Assembly: GCA_034519515.1 (NCBI GenBank)
Contig: JAXHOK010000054.1
Coordinates: 124,001-188,000 of the forward strand
Direction: 5' to 3'
Source: Arcicella sp034519515
Lineage (GTDB): Bacteria; Bacteroidota; Bacteroidia; Cytophagales; Spirosomataceae
Length of the DNA: 64,000 nt
This document shows positions 36,650 through 45,355 of the stretch, one piece after another. Numbering within the stretch: position 1 is the stretch's first letter; every line of letters starts with the position of its first letter. Below the pieces are notes generated by a model. The model ran no database searches, was not told the origin of the DNA, and saw only the letters and a list, made by a program, of their open reading frames with translations. Both the position numbers and the translations under genes were made by a program.

Positions 36650-36944
36650 TTTGTCTGAATTTGGATTAGGAACGGGAAAATAATAAGTGGATGAATTTTT
36701 AAATGTTATTTTTTGTGCCAATCAAGGCGATAAAACCGTTCGACGGTCGCCGTAGTTTAGTATCGCTAAATGAGGATTTAATCTGGGCGGCATTCCGCAA
36801 CGCAGAGTGGTGCAAAAAAGGGCATTTAAAAAACGTCTAATTATTGTTTTTCAGTTCCTTAATCAGATTAGTGGATTTTCAGGATTAGTATTTAACCAAA
36901 ATCCAAAAAAATCCATAAATCTGACGAATCCAAATTCAGACAAA
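36650..36944. repeat. Inverted-repeat element interrupted by a family A copy
   Basis: The arms TTTGTCTGAATTTGGATT (36650-36667) and its perfect complement at 36927-36944, plus further matching inside (CAGATTAGTGGATTTT against the right side), make a palindrome like 4041-4133. Family A copy 3 sits within its left arm. Together they fill the 374-base gap between mutS2 and the DUF952 gene. Confidence 0.7.
36669..36858. mobile_element. Miniature mobile element, family A copy 3
   Basis: 190 bp in the opposite orientation to copies 1 and 2. Flanked by TTA at 36666-36668 and 36859-36861. It carries the GC-rich internal hairpin (CGACGGTCG) like copy 1. Confidence 0.85.
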
Positions 36945-36990
36945 TTTCGTTTTCACTTTATTTAGAACCAACATTCATCATAATTAGTTT

Positions 36991-37326
36991 TTAAATCGCA
37001 ACCACACCATTTTCGTCCGCCAATAATTCCTGCACTTTCAAAACAGCATCTTTGTTCAAACGACCATAGAGGTGCGGAAAGTCAATATTGATTCCGAATA
37101 AATCTTCAAAGACCAATTCTGAGGTTAATTTTGTGGTATCAATGTGAAGCAAAAAGATTCGTTGAACGCCTTTGAAATAATTGGCTAATGTGCCATTTAC
37201 TTGTTCACGAGTGGAAAAATGAAGGAATTTTTCTTGTTCTAATGTTTCAGATTCGTAATAATCTTTGTCGGCAAAAGTGTCCCACCATTCGGGTGAAACT
37301 AAATGATAAACGGTTGTTGGATTCAT
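36991..37326 (-). CDS. DUF952 family protein
   Basis: The start is set at 37326 (MNPTTVYHLVSPEWW), since DUF952 proteins begin with a strand containing 'iyHi'; the 12 residues before it are unlikely. Core features are YESETLEQEKFLHFSTREQV, in which F-[IL]-H-x-S is the family signature, the helix NGTLANYFKGV, the strand RIFLLHIDTTKL and FPHLYGRLNKDAVLKV near the end. DUF952 proteins are small cytoplasmic proteins of unknown function related in fold to ADP-ribosyl-transfer proteins. 111 residues is the normal length. Confidence 0.88.
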   Translation of the reverse strand: MNPTTVYHLVSPEWWDTFADKDYYESETLEQEKFLHFSTREQVNGTLANYFKGVQRIFLLHIDTTKLTSELVFEDLFGINIDFPHLYGRLNKDAVLKVQELLADENGVVAI

Positions 37327-37459
37327 GTTTTTTCTTGCAAAATTAGGCTGATAATCTAACAAAAACAGAAAAATATGAATTTGAACATTTCAAAAGGTGC
37401 TGGTAATTAGCTTATGAGTATTTTCAAATTGTAAAATTTCCAAATTATCAAATTAAAAA

Positions 37460-38560
37460 ATGTACGAAATCATTATCATAGGTGGCGGTTTGGCGGGTTT
37501 AGTCAGCAGTATTCAGTTGGCAAAAGCTGGGCGAAAAGTACTGGTTATTGAAAAGAAAAACTACCCTTTTCACCGGGTTTGTGGAGAATATATTTCCAAT
37601 GAAACTCGTCCGTTTTTAACTTCTCTTGGCGTAAATTTCAATGAATTGGGCATCAAAGAAATCTCTAAATTTCAATTTACTTCACCTTCGGGCAGAATCT
37701 TGGAAACTGATTTAGATCTGGGAGGCTTCGGAATTAGTCGTTATAAATTGGATGAACATTTATTTCACTTAGCAAAACAGAATGGCGTAGAGTTTTTATT
37801 AGAAAATTCTGTTGAAAGCGTTGATTACCAAGATGATAAAATGATTATTAAAGCCCAAAATCAAACCTTTGAAAGCCGTTTTGTGATTGGTTCTTATGGA
37901 AAAAGAACGAAATTAGATGCTACTTTGAAAAGAGATTTTTTTACACGAAGAAGCCCTTACATTGGTGTAAAATATCATATCCGAACCGATTTTCCGCAAG
38001 ATTTGATTGCCCTTCATAATTTCAAAGATGGCTATTGTGGTATTTCTGCCATTGAAGATGATAAACACTGCTTGTGTTATCTGACCACCCGTGAAAACCT
38101 CCGCCAGCACGGTTCAATTGAAGAAATGGAAAAACAAATTCTTTGGAAAAATCCACACTTGAAAAAAATCTTTACCGAATCAGAATTCCTTTATGACAAA
38201 CCCGAAGTAATCAACGAAATTTCTTTTGCCCCCAAAACCGCCGTTGAAAATCATATCCTCATGGCGGGTGATTCGGCTGGACTCATCACGCCCCTGTGTG
38301 GTAACGGAATGGCAATGGCAATTCACGGAGCTAAATTATTGACAGATAGTGTTCTACAAAATTATGATAATAGAAATTTAGTAGAAACTACACATCAAAA
38401 AACGTGGAATCAGCATTTTAGACAACGCCTTTGGGTGGGCAGAAATGTGCAGAAATTGTTTGGTAATGAAGTGGTTTCAGAGATTGCGTTGAGTAGTCTA
38501 AAGTTAGTAAAACCCGCTTTAAGGGTAATCATAAAAGCTACACACGGGGAAGTTTTTTAG
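37460..38560 (+). CDS. FAD-dependent oxidoreductase, geranylgeranyl reductase-like
   Basis: The Rossmann FAD-binding start YEIIIIGGGLAGLVSSIQLA (residues 2-21) is followed by VLVIEKKNYPFHRVCGEYIS, where the FHRVCGE pattern marks the geranylgeranyl-reductase / halogenase-like flavoprotein group. The second FAD motif is ILMAGDSAGLITPLCGNGMA near 275. The 366-residue length fits. Such enzymes reduce or oxidise isoprenoid or polyketide substrates. In Bacteroidota similar genes often lie by a type III polyketide synthase and a methyltransferase, but neither is present here. The real substrate is unknown. Confidence 0.88.
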   Translation: MYEIIIIGGGLAGLVSSIQLAKAGRKVLVIEKKNYPFHRVCGEYISNETRPFLTSLGVNFNELGIKEISKFQFTSPSGRILETDLDLGGFGISRYKLDEHLFHLAKQNGVEFLLENSVESVDYQDDKMIIKAQNQTFESRFVIGSYGKRTKLDATLKRDFFTRRSPYIGVKYHIRTDFPQDLIALHNFKDGYCGISAIEDDKHCLCYLTTRENLRQHGSIEEMEKQILWKNPHLKKIFTESEFLYDKPEVINEISFAPKTAVENHILMAGDSAGLITPLCGNGMAMAIHGAKLLTDSVLQNYDNRNLVETTHQKTWNQHFRQRLWVGRNVQKLFGNEVVSEIALSSLKLVKPALRVIIKATHGEVF

Positions 38561-38694
38561 AAAAATTCAGATGTTATCCTAAACCCCTTTCATCATTCCA
38601 AAAGATTGGTTTAACTAAACTCTAATTCGTGGCTCGCAATGATAAAGCCCGTAGGCAACAGCTTTTGAATAATCTTTGATCAATCCAACAACAA
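38561..38694. other. Gap holding no gene
   Basis: First part of a 417-base gene-free stretch (38561-38977) after the flavoprotein gene. Nothing is seen here. The remainder contains the palindromic element and the duplicated pyruvate carboxylase end listed next. Confidence 0.5.
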
Positions 38695-38870
38695 GCGGAC
38701 GCTCTACGAAGTTTTAGGTCGTAGGAACGCTTCGGTAAACCTGCGACCAGTTTTAGTCCCATTTATAATCCTATGCTATTTTTTGCCCCCAAATTCTGAA
38801 AAGCTCACCGCTACTGGTCGTGGGTTTAGCGAAGCGTTCCAACGACCCAAAATCACATAGAGCCTCTCGC
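38695..38870. repeat. Large palindromic element, family D
   Basis: Two ~57-bp inverted arms (38695-38751 and 38813-38870) containing GGTCGTAGGAACGCTTCG and CGACCAGT. The same arm occurs singly at 39961-40018. It could form a very long hairpin. Confidence 0.75.
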
Positions 38871-38906
38871 TCGTTCTATGGATATATTACATTCGTTCTA
38901 TTCTAC

Positions 38907-38957
38907 CCCATAAAATCCCCCCAACAATCTTCTTCAACCCTTCCACCGAACGATTAA
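38907..38957. repeat. Duplicated fragment of the pyruvate carboxylase 3' end
   Basis: About 51 bp match 41499-41549 (the last codons of the pyruvate carboxylase fusion gene) with one substitution and one C-run indel, in the same orientation. Matching DNA stops abruptly after CGATTAAA. Direct repeats thus bracket the ~2.6 kb holding the HigBA pair and the DUF5694 gene. Confidence 0.8.
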
Positions 38958-38977
38958 AAAAGTATGAGAAGATAATT

Positions 38978-39103
38978 TTAATTACCTTTCAACCCTAGTT
39001 TTGTCAAGTCAGTTTTGCTCAAAGCATAATTTGCTTCATCCAATTTCTTTTTTACAATTTGTTCGCCTGTTTGATATTGCGTTGTTTTTTTAGCTGTTTT
39101 CAT
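38978..39103 (-). CDS. Possible 41-residue small protein
   Basis: A short open frame from ATG 39103 encodes MKTAKKTTQYQTGEQIVKKK followed by LDEANYALSKTDLTKLGLKG and Asn. It is highly charged, without a hydrophobic segment. It lies on the same strand 48 bases beyond the HigA stop. Composition looks protein-like, but there is no family support. It might be a third part of the toxin-antitoxin locus or a chance frame. Confidence 0.35.
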   Translation of the reverse strand: MKTAKKTTQYQTGEQIVKKKLDEANYALSKTDLTKLGLKGN

Positions 39104-39150
39104 GTTTTCCAATCAAGTAAAAGTCCATTTAGTAATTCCCAAAATTGCTA

Positions 39151-39510
39151 CTACGCCAATAAGGTAGATGCTGGAATTCCAAAGTTTTGGTAAAGCGTTT
39201 TTATCATTTTTAGAGTCAATGGTTTTTTTCTGTTCAATACTTCTGAAACCCTTGATTTTGTACCAAAATATTTGACCAAGTCTTTTTGTGTAAGATTATT
39301 TTCTTCCATTTTGTACTTGATAGCCTCAATTGGGTCGAGTTTTGGCATTGGATAATGTTCTGCTTCGTATTTTTCAATCACCATTAAAAGCAACTCTAAC
39401 ATATCTCCTTCTTTGGTATTGGGTTTTGCAGCCCAAACTTCATTTAATTTTTTAAACGATTCTTTGTATTCAGTTTCGTTTTTTATTGGCTTAATTTCAA
39501 AATTTTCCAT
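39151..39510 (-). CDS. higA: HigA-type antitoxin, HTH
   Basis: The start is set to the ATG at 39510 (MENFEIKPIKNETEY), 5 bases beyond the toxin stop; the TTG at 39519 is less likely. The C-terminal half is a Cro/CI helix-turn-helix (PIEAIKYKMEENNLTQKDLV, FGTKSRVSEVLNRKKPLTLK), typical of HigA antitoxins of the 'toxin first' HigBA order. The N-terminal part contributes to toxin binding and dimerisation. It should neutralise the upstream-encoded HigB and repress the pair's promoter. About 119 residues. Confidence 0.9.
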   Translation of the reverse strand: MENFEIKPIKNETEYKESFKKLNEVWAAKPNTKEGDMLELLLMVIEKYEAEHYPMPKLDPIEAIKYKMEENNLTQKDLVKYFGTKSRVSEVLNRKKPLTLKMIKTLYQNFGIPASTLLA

Positions 39511-39515
39511 AAGAT

Positions 39516-39818
39516 TCAATAATTTTCTACTGTTTTTGCATCTATTTTGTCATACTCTTTGTGGGTACCCACAAATTTTATCCAACACGCTTTATATTCG
39601 TAGTTGAAGGAGACAATAAGTCTAAATTTATTTTTGGCAATGTTAAAAACGATTCTTTCGTTGCCCACATAGTCAGCACCTTTAAATTCTGCAATTACTT
39701 CCTGTGGAGTATCGTAGTCCCCATTATTCATTTTTTCATACCAACTCAATAAACCCGTTTTTGAGTCAATATGAATCTCCCAAAATTCTTTTAAAGTACT
39801 TTTTGCGACTATTCTCAT
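39516..39818 (-). CDS. higB: HigB-family toxin (mRNA interferase)
   Basis: The start is set at 39818 (MRIVAKSTLKEFWE), as in other HigB toxins of this group; the ORF extends six codons further upstream. Features are LLSWYEKMNNGDYDTPQEVI, FKGADYVGNERIVFNIAKNK, FRLIVSFNYEYKACWIKFVG and a final THKEYDKIDA. This is the RelE-superfamily HigB_toxin fold, in which the conserved RLI-V and H-x-x-Y-D-K-I-D tail form the active region. The toxin likely cleaves mRNA on the ribosome. It is encoded before its antitoxin, with a short gap. Confidence 0.92.
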   Translation of the reverse strand: MRIVAKSTLKEFWEIHIDSKTGLLSWYEKMNNGDYDTPQEVIAEFKGADYVGNERIVFNIAKNKFRLIVSFNYEYKACWIKFVGTHKEYDKIDAKTVENY

Positions 39819-39954
39819 AATGGTACAAATATACAAATAGTTCCAATATTTGGAACTGTTTGTGAAGTAAGTTTATACATTTTTTTACAAATTCCGAATC
39901 AAACCACAAAAAGGGGTTAAGATTTCACAATCCCAACCCTTAAATTAATTCAGT

Positions 39955-40041
39955 AAACGAGCGAGACGCTCTATGAGGTTATAGGTCGTAGGAATGCTTC
40001 GCTAAACCTACGACCAGATTCAGGCTTCTCTCTCGCCGTTT
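39955..40041. repeat. Family D arm with outer short inverted repeat
   Basis: 39961-40018 matches the arms at 38695-38870 (GGTCGTAGGAATGCTTCGCT). It is enclosed by the complementary pair AAACGAGCGAGA and TCTCTCGCCGTTT. It lies between higB and the DUF5694 stop codon. Confidence 0.6.
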
Positions 40042-40042
40042 G

Positions 40043-40912
40043 TTATTTTAAAACTTTGTCTATGTCTATAATCTCAAAATACGGGTTTTGATTAAAAAGG
40101 TATTTCAAAAACGGGATATGATTGGAACCGTAAATAATTAAATAGCATTTGTCTTTTTTATAGTCCACCTGTCTCATAACATTATTAAAATTCCTCAAAT
40201 TAGTTCCATACCAAAATGTTCCTACATACTCTGTTGAACTCATGTCGTTACCTGTCCCCATACTTAGAAAATAATTCCATTCTTCGTACTCGGCTTTTTG
40301 TAGTTTCTTTTCTGAATTTAAGAATAATAAAAATTCTGATAAGGAAGATTTTTGTAGCAAAGAGTCCTGTTTAGAAAGTTTGTAAGGATATGGCAAATCG
40401 TAAAATTTTGCATTTGTCCTTGTTGAGTCATTAAAGTTGCCTAATGCAATATATAAATCCTGAATTTCTTTGTCAACAACGTTTTTGGGCTTGTAAGTTG
40501 TATCAGTTAATTCTTCTGGCTGATAATTCATTCCAAATACTTTTATATGTCCAAGTTTTTTTGCAACCTTCATTCCAAGTTGGAAAATTTCGTTAGCTTT
40601 TGTTCTTAGTCGTATTGGTTCGTTTCCCCTCTGATAATCAAAATAGATACTGTCATAAAATGCTTGATTCTTTTCTGTAAACTCCAAGAATATTTTGTCT
40701 GGTTTTTGATTAGCAAGTTTATTTACAATTTCATTTACCTCTTTCTGGCGTTTTTCTGTAAACAGGTTTGAATGTAATTTACTTGTACTGTCAAGACTTT
40801 GATTGAAATGAAACGTCCCTAAAAGAATTACTTTAATCTTTTTAGGGCTTGTCTGTGCAAATACTGTGGTATACAAAATTGTTAAAAGAAAAGTAGCTAT
40901 AATTTGTTTCAT
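40043..40912 (-). CDS. DUF5694 protein, exported TraB/ChaN-like
   Basis: A signal peptide (MKQIIATFLLTILYTTVFAQ) is followed by KIKVILLGTFHFNQSLDST, in which GTFHF is the signature of DUF5694, a relative of TraB/GumN and ChaN-like hydrolase folds. RQKEVNEIVNKLANQKPDKI-FLE follows and the C-terminal YGSNHIPFLKYLF supplies a second conserved His. The mature protein would sit in the periplasm or outer membrane. The reaction is not established. It lies alone within the pocket bracketed by the duplicated pyc end. Confidence 0.85.
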   Translation of the reverse strand: MKQIIATFLLTILYTTVFAQTSPKKIKVILLGTFHFNQSLDSTSKLHSNLFTEKRQKEVNEIVNKLANQKPDKIFLEFTEKNQAFYDSIYFDYQRGNEPIRLRTKANEIFQLGMKVAKKLGHIKVFGMNYQPEELTDTTYKPKNVVDKEIQDLYIALGNFNDSTRTNAKFYDLPYPYKLSKQDSLLQKSSLSEFLLFLNSEKKLQKAEYEEWNYFLSMGTGNDMSSTEYVGTFWYGTNLRNFNNVMRQVDYKKDKCYLIIYGSNHIPFLKYLFNQNPYFEIIDIDKVLK

Positions 40913-41488
40913 TTTAAATGCTTGATTAATTGTGATGTCGTTTTAGCCTGACCGCTAACGAGTGTATAACCGCCATAGCCACTCTTTTTGCCAAGTTTAT
41001 GGCGGTTATATTTCATATATCTGCAACCTTTTTAATTGAATCAAATATCTGAAATACTTAAAATTAAAAATATGTAAATTTTTCATAAAAAACAATTATT
41101 CTGAATAAACTTTACAATTCAGTAAAAATAGTAGATTCCTAAATGGTTTAAACACGTATTTTAAAAGAAAATTTGTGATAATATCTATACTAAAGTACGC
41201 TATTTTTGATTTTTTTTAAAAAAGTTTATGGTATGAATATGGGCCGAAAATCAGACCCAATTATACTTAAATTTAGTGTTTTGTTTATTCAAAATGAGTA
41301 AGATTCAATGCAAGGTACTTTTGACAAGAATTACCATTTTTATTGCGACTATACTGCTGTATCGTTGGATATACGCCATAAGATACTTGAATAAGTATAA
41401 ATATTTTATCTCGTACCAAAAAAAAGGTAAAAGAAAGCATCAAATCTCTCAATCACCTTTTTTACGATTTTAGAAAACCAGATTAATC
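40913..41488. other. Very AT-rich gene-free stretch with one hairpin
   Basis: No convincing gene. An open frame at 41276-41473 (MFCLFKMSKIQCKV..., one hydrophobic helix) is too weak to call. A 13-bp perfect inverted repeat at 40965-41010 is listed separately. The low GC relative to neighbours fits acquired DNA. Confidence 0.55.
40965..41010. repeat. 13-bp perfect inverted repeat, attC-like hairpin
   Basis: TATAACCGCCATA and TATGGCGGTTATA flank a 20-nt loop. Just upstream is GCTAACGAG, which looks like one half of an integron attC core. The other half (CGTTAGC) was not found downstream. Confidence 0.5.
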
Positions 41489-44400
41489 TCACCGCTCCAT
41501 AAAATCCCCCCCAACAATCTCCTTCAACCCTTCCACCGAACGATTAAATTCGTAGGCGTAAGATTCTACTTTTTTGCCTTCAAAAGCTACGTCAATCGTA
41601 TTTCTGATGAAAACGCTGTTTACGTTGTCGTTGGCAAAAAATTCTTCGTATTCGTCTAAAATTGCTAATAATTTGATGGGACTGGTTAATTTGTATAATT
41701 CTCCAATCGTCTTATCTGCCTGATTATCAGTAGTTACAAAAGCGGGGTAGCCTTCTTCTTCAACCATGAATAATTTGCCTTGTGCTTCTGCCATGCCCAC
41801 AAATTCCGAATTTTTTTCGATGAATTTGTGCAATTCGTTGCCCGCTTCTTTGCGGAGTGTTCCGTAAACGAAAAGGTATTCATTTTTATCAGGTTCGGGT
41901 AATTTTGCTTCTTCGACCGTCAAAACCAAATCTTCTTGCTCCACCACCGTGCCTTCGTTGAGGGCAATTCTGCCCACAATTCCTTCAAACGGAGACGACA
42001 CAATCGACTCCATTTTCATGGCTTCGATGATATAAAGCGGGGCATTTTTCTTGACTTCATCGCCCGTTTTTACCAAAATCCTACTCAAACGTCCTTGCAA
42101 CGGTGCACCAATATCACCTTTGCCCGAAGCCTTCACGTGTTGGGCTTTTACGACTTTGATGGTTCTGTCTAAAACCTTGATTCTACGAGCCTGTCCGTTC
42201 AGTTCAAAAGTAACATTCCGAAGCCCCGATTCGTCAGGTTCAGATTGGTTTAAGTATTTGACAATGATGGTTTTACCTTCGTCAATATTAATCAAAATCT
42301 CTTCGTCAGGTTTCACACCGTACAAAAATGCTTGGGTAGGAATCAAAGAAACTTCTCCGTAAATCTGTTGGTTTTTATAATAATCTTCATAGACTTTCGG
42401 GTACATTTTGTACGAAAGATAATCCAATTCTCCTTGCTCATTTTCTGGGAATTTCGTTTGGAAATCCGCAAAATCTTGTTCAAAATCAATTGGTAAAATC
42501 GAATCATTCGGGCGAGTCGTCATGGCGGCTTCACCTTTCAAGATAATTTCCTGCAATTGTTTAGGAAAACCACCGTAGGGCTGTCCCAAGCCACCTTTGA
42601 AGAAATCTTTAACCGATTCTGGAAACGAAAGCGTTGCCCCCCGTGCATATACGTCTTCGGCAGTTAATGAGTTGGCGGTCATGAAAATTGCCATATCACC
42701 CACCACTTTTGATGATGGCGTAACCTTTACAATATCCCCAAATAACTTGTTGGCTTCGTGGTAATTATGCTTCATTAACTCAAATTTATCACCCACGCCC
42801 AAGGCAATCGCTTGCCCACGCAAATTGGTGTATTGTCCGCCTGGAATTTCGTTGTTATACACCTCGGCAGTTCCCGCTTTTAATTCCGATTCAAAAGGAT
42901 AATAAACCTGACGGATATCCTCCCAATAGTTGGAATATTGGTTCAACAAAGGCAAGTCCATTGCACATTCACGCTCGTGTCCTTGCATCATTGCCACGAT
43001 GGAATTGAAATTGGGTTGAGCCGTCAAACCCGACATCGCTCCCAACGAACAATCAATAATATCAACACCCGCTTCGATGGCTTTCAGATAGGTTGCTGCT
43101 TGGATAGAAGATGTGTCGTGGGTGTGTAAATGAATCGGAATATCAATGGCTTTTTTCAATTCTGTTACCAACAATTGAGCCTGATACGGACGAAGCAACC
43201 CCGCCATATCCTTGATACACAATATATTAGCCCCTACATCTTCCAAAGCCCGAGCCATATCAAGATAATATTGAAGACTATATTTTTCATTCGTAAAAAC
43301 ATCACCCGTATAACAAATGGATGCTTCGGCAATGGCATTTGTGCGTTCTCGAACCGCCCGAATCGACACTTTCATGGCTTCAATCCAGTTCAAAGAATCA
43401 AAAATTCTGAAAACATCAACGCCCGATTCAGCCGATTTTTCGACAAATTTTTCAATCAAATTATCAGGATATGCCGAATATCCCACGGCATTTGAACCCC
43501 GGAAAAGCATTTGTAGAAGCGTATTAGGCATGGCTTCACGGAAGGCTTGAAGACGTTTCCACGGTGATTCGTTCAAGAAACGCATTGCCACATCAAAGGT
43601 TGCTCCGCCCCATACTTCCATCGAAAATAATTGAGGGAAATTCTTAGAGAAACCTTCTGCCACCGCCATCATATCTTTGGTTCTGACCCGTGTTGCCAAG
43701 AGCGACTGATGACCGTCTCGGAAAGTGGTATCAGTGTAAAGAATTTGCTTTTGGGCTTTAATATGCTGACTGAATTTTTCTGCCCCCATCGATTCCAGAA
43801 GCTGTTTATTGCCCGCTGGATGCTGTCCGAAAGTGTCAAAATTGGGGATTATTGGCGTGCGAAAAGTACGTTCATTTTTAACTTTTACGTCAGGATTTCC
43901 GTTCACCACCACGTCGCCCAAATACCGTAAAATTTTGGTCGAACGGTCTCTGGTTGTTTGGAAATTGAACAATTCTGGGTGCGAATCAATAAACTGCACC
44001 ACGCATTTACCTTGTTGAAAAACTGGGTGAGCAATCACATTACGCAAAAATGGAATATTGGTTTTCACGCCCCTGATTCTGAACTCGGTCAAGGCACGAG
44101 CCAAACGTTGCGAAGCCCCTTTGAGGGTACGCCCACGAGCCGAAACTTTCACCAACATTGAATCAAAATAAGGCGAAATTTTTACGCCTGGGTATGATGA
44201 ACCTTCATCCAAACGAATGCCAAAACCAGCGGCATTTCTGTACGCAATGATAGTTCCAAAATCGGGCTTAAAGCCATTGGCAGGGTCTTCGGTGGTGATT
44301 CTGCACTGAATGGCGTAACCATTGAGCGGTATATCTTCTTGACGAAGAATGTAAATTCCGTTGTCAGAAAGTTTATAATTCATCGCAATCAAAATCTGCG

Positions 44401-45355
44401 TCCGCACGATGTCCACGCCCGTAACTTCCTCAGTGATTGTGTGTTCCACCTGCACCCGAGGATTCACTTCAATAAAGAAAATGTTTTCATCTTTATCCAC
44501 CAAAAACTCAACCGTTCCTGCACAATAATAATCAACTGCTTTACCGATGGCAATGGCATAATCGTATAATTTCTGACGAGTTTCTTCTTTCAAACCAAAT
44601 GAGGGAGCAATTTCTACTACTTTTTGGAAACGTCTCTGTACGGAACAATCACGTTCGTAGAGGTGAACCAAATTGCCGTGTTGGTCGCCAAGTAATTGAA
44701 CCTCGATGTGTTTGGGTTGGTCGATGAATTTTTCGATAAAAATAGTATCATCGCCAAAGGCATTTTTTGCTTCGTTTTTTGCTTCATTAAAGGCATTGAT
44801 GAACATTGCTTCTTCACGAACCACCCGCATACCACGTCCTCCACCACCAGCAGCAGCTTTTACCATCACAGGGAAACCGATTTTTTTGGCTTCGCTCAAT
44901 GCCACATCCACGTTGATTAATTCCTCTTTTGAGTCTTCAATCATCGGAACATTTGCTTTGCGAGCCACTATTTTTGCGGCTACTTTATCGCCCAAAGCGT
45001 CCATTGATTCAGCCGAAGGTCCGATAAATTTGATACCTTCCTCACGACAACGACGAACCAGTCCCACGTTTTCCGAAAGGAAACCATAACCTGGGTGAAT
45101 GGCATCAATTTTCTTTTCCTTACAAAGTTTAATGAGTCCTTCAATGTCCAAATAAGGTTTTAAAGGTTCATCATCTTTACCGATTTGGTAGGCTTCGTCA
45201 GCCTTATAGCGGTGAAGCGAATAACGGTCTTCAAAAGTATAAACCGCCACCGTGCGAATGCCCAATTCGGAGGCAGCACGCATGATACGAATAGCAATTT
45301 CGCCACGATTAGCGATGAGAATACTGTTGATTTTTTGAACGTAAGATAGTGCCAT
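41489..45355 (-). CDS. pyc: Pyruvate carboxylase fused to a GGCT-like domain
   Basis: Biotin-dependent enzyme making oxaloacetate from pyruvate, bicarbonate and ATP. Domains in order: biotin carboxylase (1-~460; LIANRGEIAIRIMRAASELG, MVKAAAGGGGRGMRVV, FIEVNPRVQVEHTITEEVTG), carboxyltransferase (~545-820; DTTFRDGHQSLLATRVR, FIDSHPELF before it, HDTSSIQAA), PycA conserved domain (~830-1020) and biotinyl domain with EAMKMES (biotinylated Lys1114). A normal protein ends near residue 1148 (DLVLTVE). This one continues ~140 residues as EYLFVYGTLRKEAGNELHKF, EEGYPAFV and LLAILDEYEEFF, a gamma-glutamylcyclotransferase/AIG2-like fold with its YGTLR motif and catalytic Glu. The start MALSYVQKINSILIANRGEI is normal. 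Confidence 0.95.
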   Translation of the reverse strand: MALSYVQKINSILIANRGEIAIRIMRAASELGIRTVAVYTFEDRYSLHRYKADEAYQIGKDDEPLKPYLDIEGLIKLCKEKKIDAIHPGYGFLSENVGLVRRCREEGIKFIGPSAESMDALGDKVAAKIVARKANVPMIEDSKEELINVDVALSEAKKIGFPVMVKAAAGGGGRGMRVVREEAMFINAFNEAKNEAKNAFGDDTIFIEKFIDQPKHIEVQLLGDQHGNLVHLYERDCSVQRRFQKVVEIAPSFGLKEETRQKLYDYAIAIGKAVDYYCAGTVEFLVDKDENIFFIEVNPRVQVEHTITEEVTGVDIVRTQILIAMNYKLSDNGIYILRQEDIPLNGYAIQCRITTEDPANGFKPDFGTIIAYRNAAGFGIRLDEGSSYPGVKISPYFDSMLVKVSARGRTLKGASQRLARALTEFRIRGVKTNIPFLRNVIAHPVFQQGKCVVQFIDSHPELFNFQTTRDRSTKILRYLGDVVVNGNPDVKVKNERTFRTPIIPNFDTFGQHPAGNKQLLESMGAEKFSQHIKAQKQILYTDTTFRDGHQSLLATRVRTKDMMAVAEGFSKNFPQLFSMEVWGGATFDVAMRFLNESPWKRLQAFREAMPNTLLQMLFRGSNAVGYSAYPDNLIEKFVEKSAESGVDVFRIFDSLNWIEAMKVSIRAVRERTNAIAEASICYTGDVFTNEKYSLQYYLDMARALEDVGANILCIKDMAGLLRPYQAQLLVTELKKAIDIPIHLHTHDTSSIQAATYLKAIEAGVDIIDCSLGAMSGLTAQPNFNSIVAMMQGHERECAMDLPLLNQYSNYWEDIRQVYYPFESELKAGTAEVYNNEIPGGQYTNLRGQAIALGVGDKFELMKHNYHEANKLFGDIVKVTPSSKVVGDMAIFMTANSLTAEDVYARGATLSFPESVKDFFKGGLGQPYGGFPKQLQEIILKGEAAMTTRPNDSILPIDFEQDFADFQTKFPENEQGELDYLSYKMYPKVYEDYYKNQQIYGEVSLIPTQAFLYGVKPDEEILINIDEGKTIIVKYLNQSEPDESGLRNVTFELNGQARRIKVLDRTIKVVKAQHVKASGKGDIGAPLQGRLSRILVKTGDEVKKNAPLYIIEAMKMESIVSSPFEGIVGRIALNEGTVVEQEDLVLTVEEAKLPEPDKNEYLFVYGTLRKEAGNELHKFIEKNSEFVGMAEAQGKLFMVEEEGYPAFVTTDNQADKTIGELYKLTSPIKLLAILDEYEEFFANDNVNSVFIRNTIDVAFEGKKVESYAYEFNRSVEGLKEIVGGDFMER

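Noticed and set aside
41276..41473. Open frame of 65 residues with one hydrophobic helix
   Set aside because: No family resemblance, no good ribosome site, and it lies in very AT-rich DNA where such frames arise by chance.
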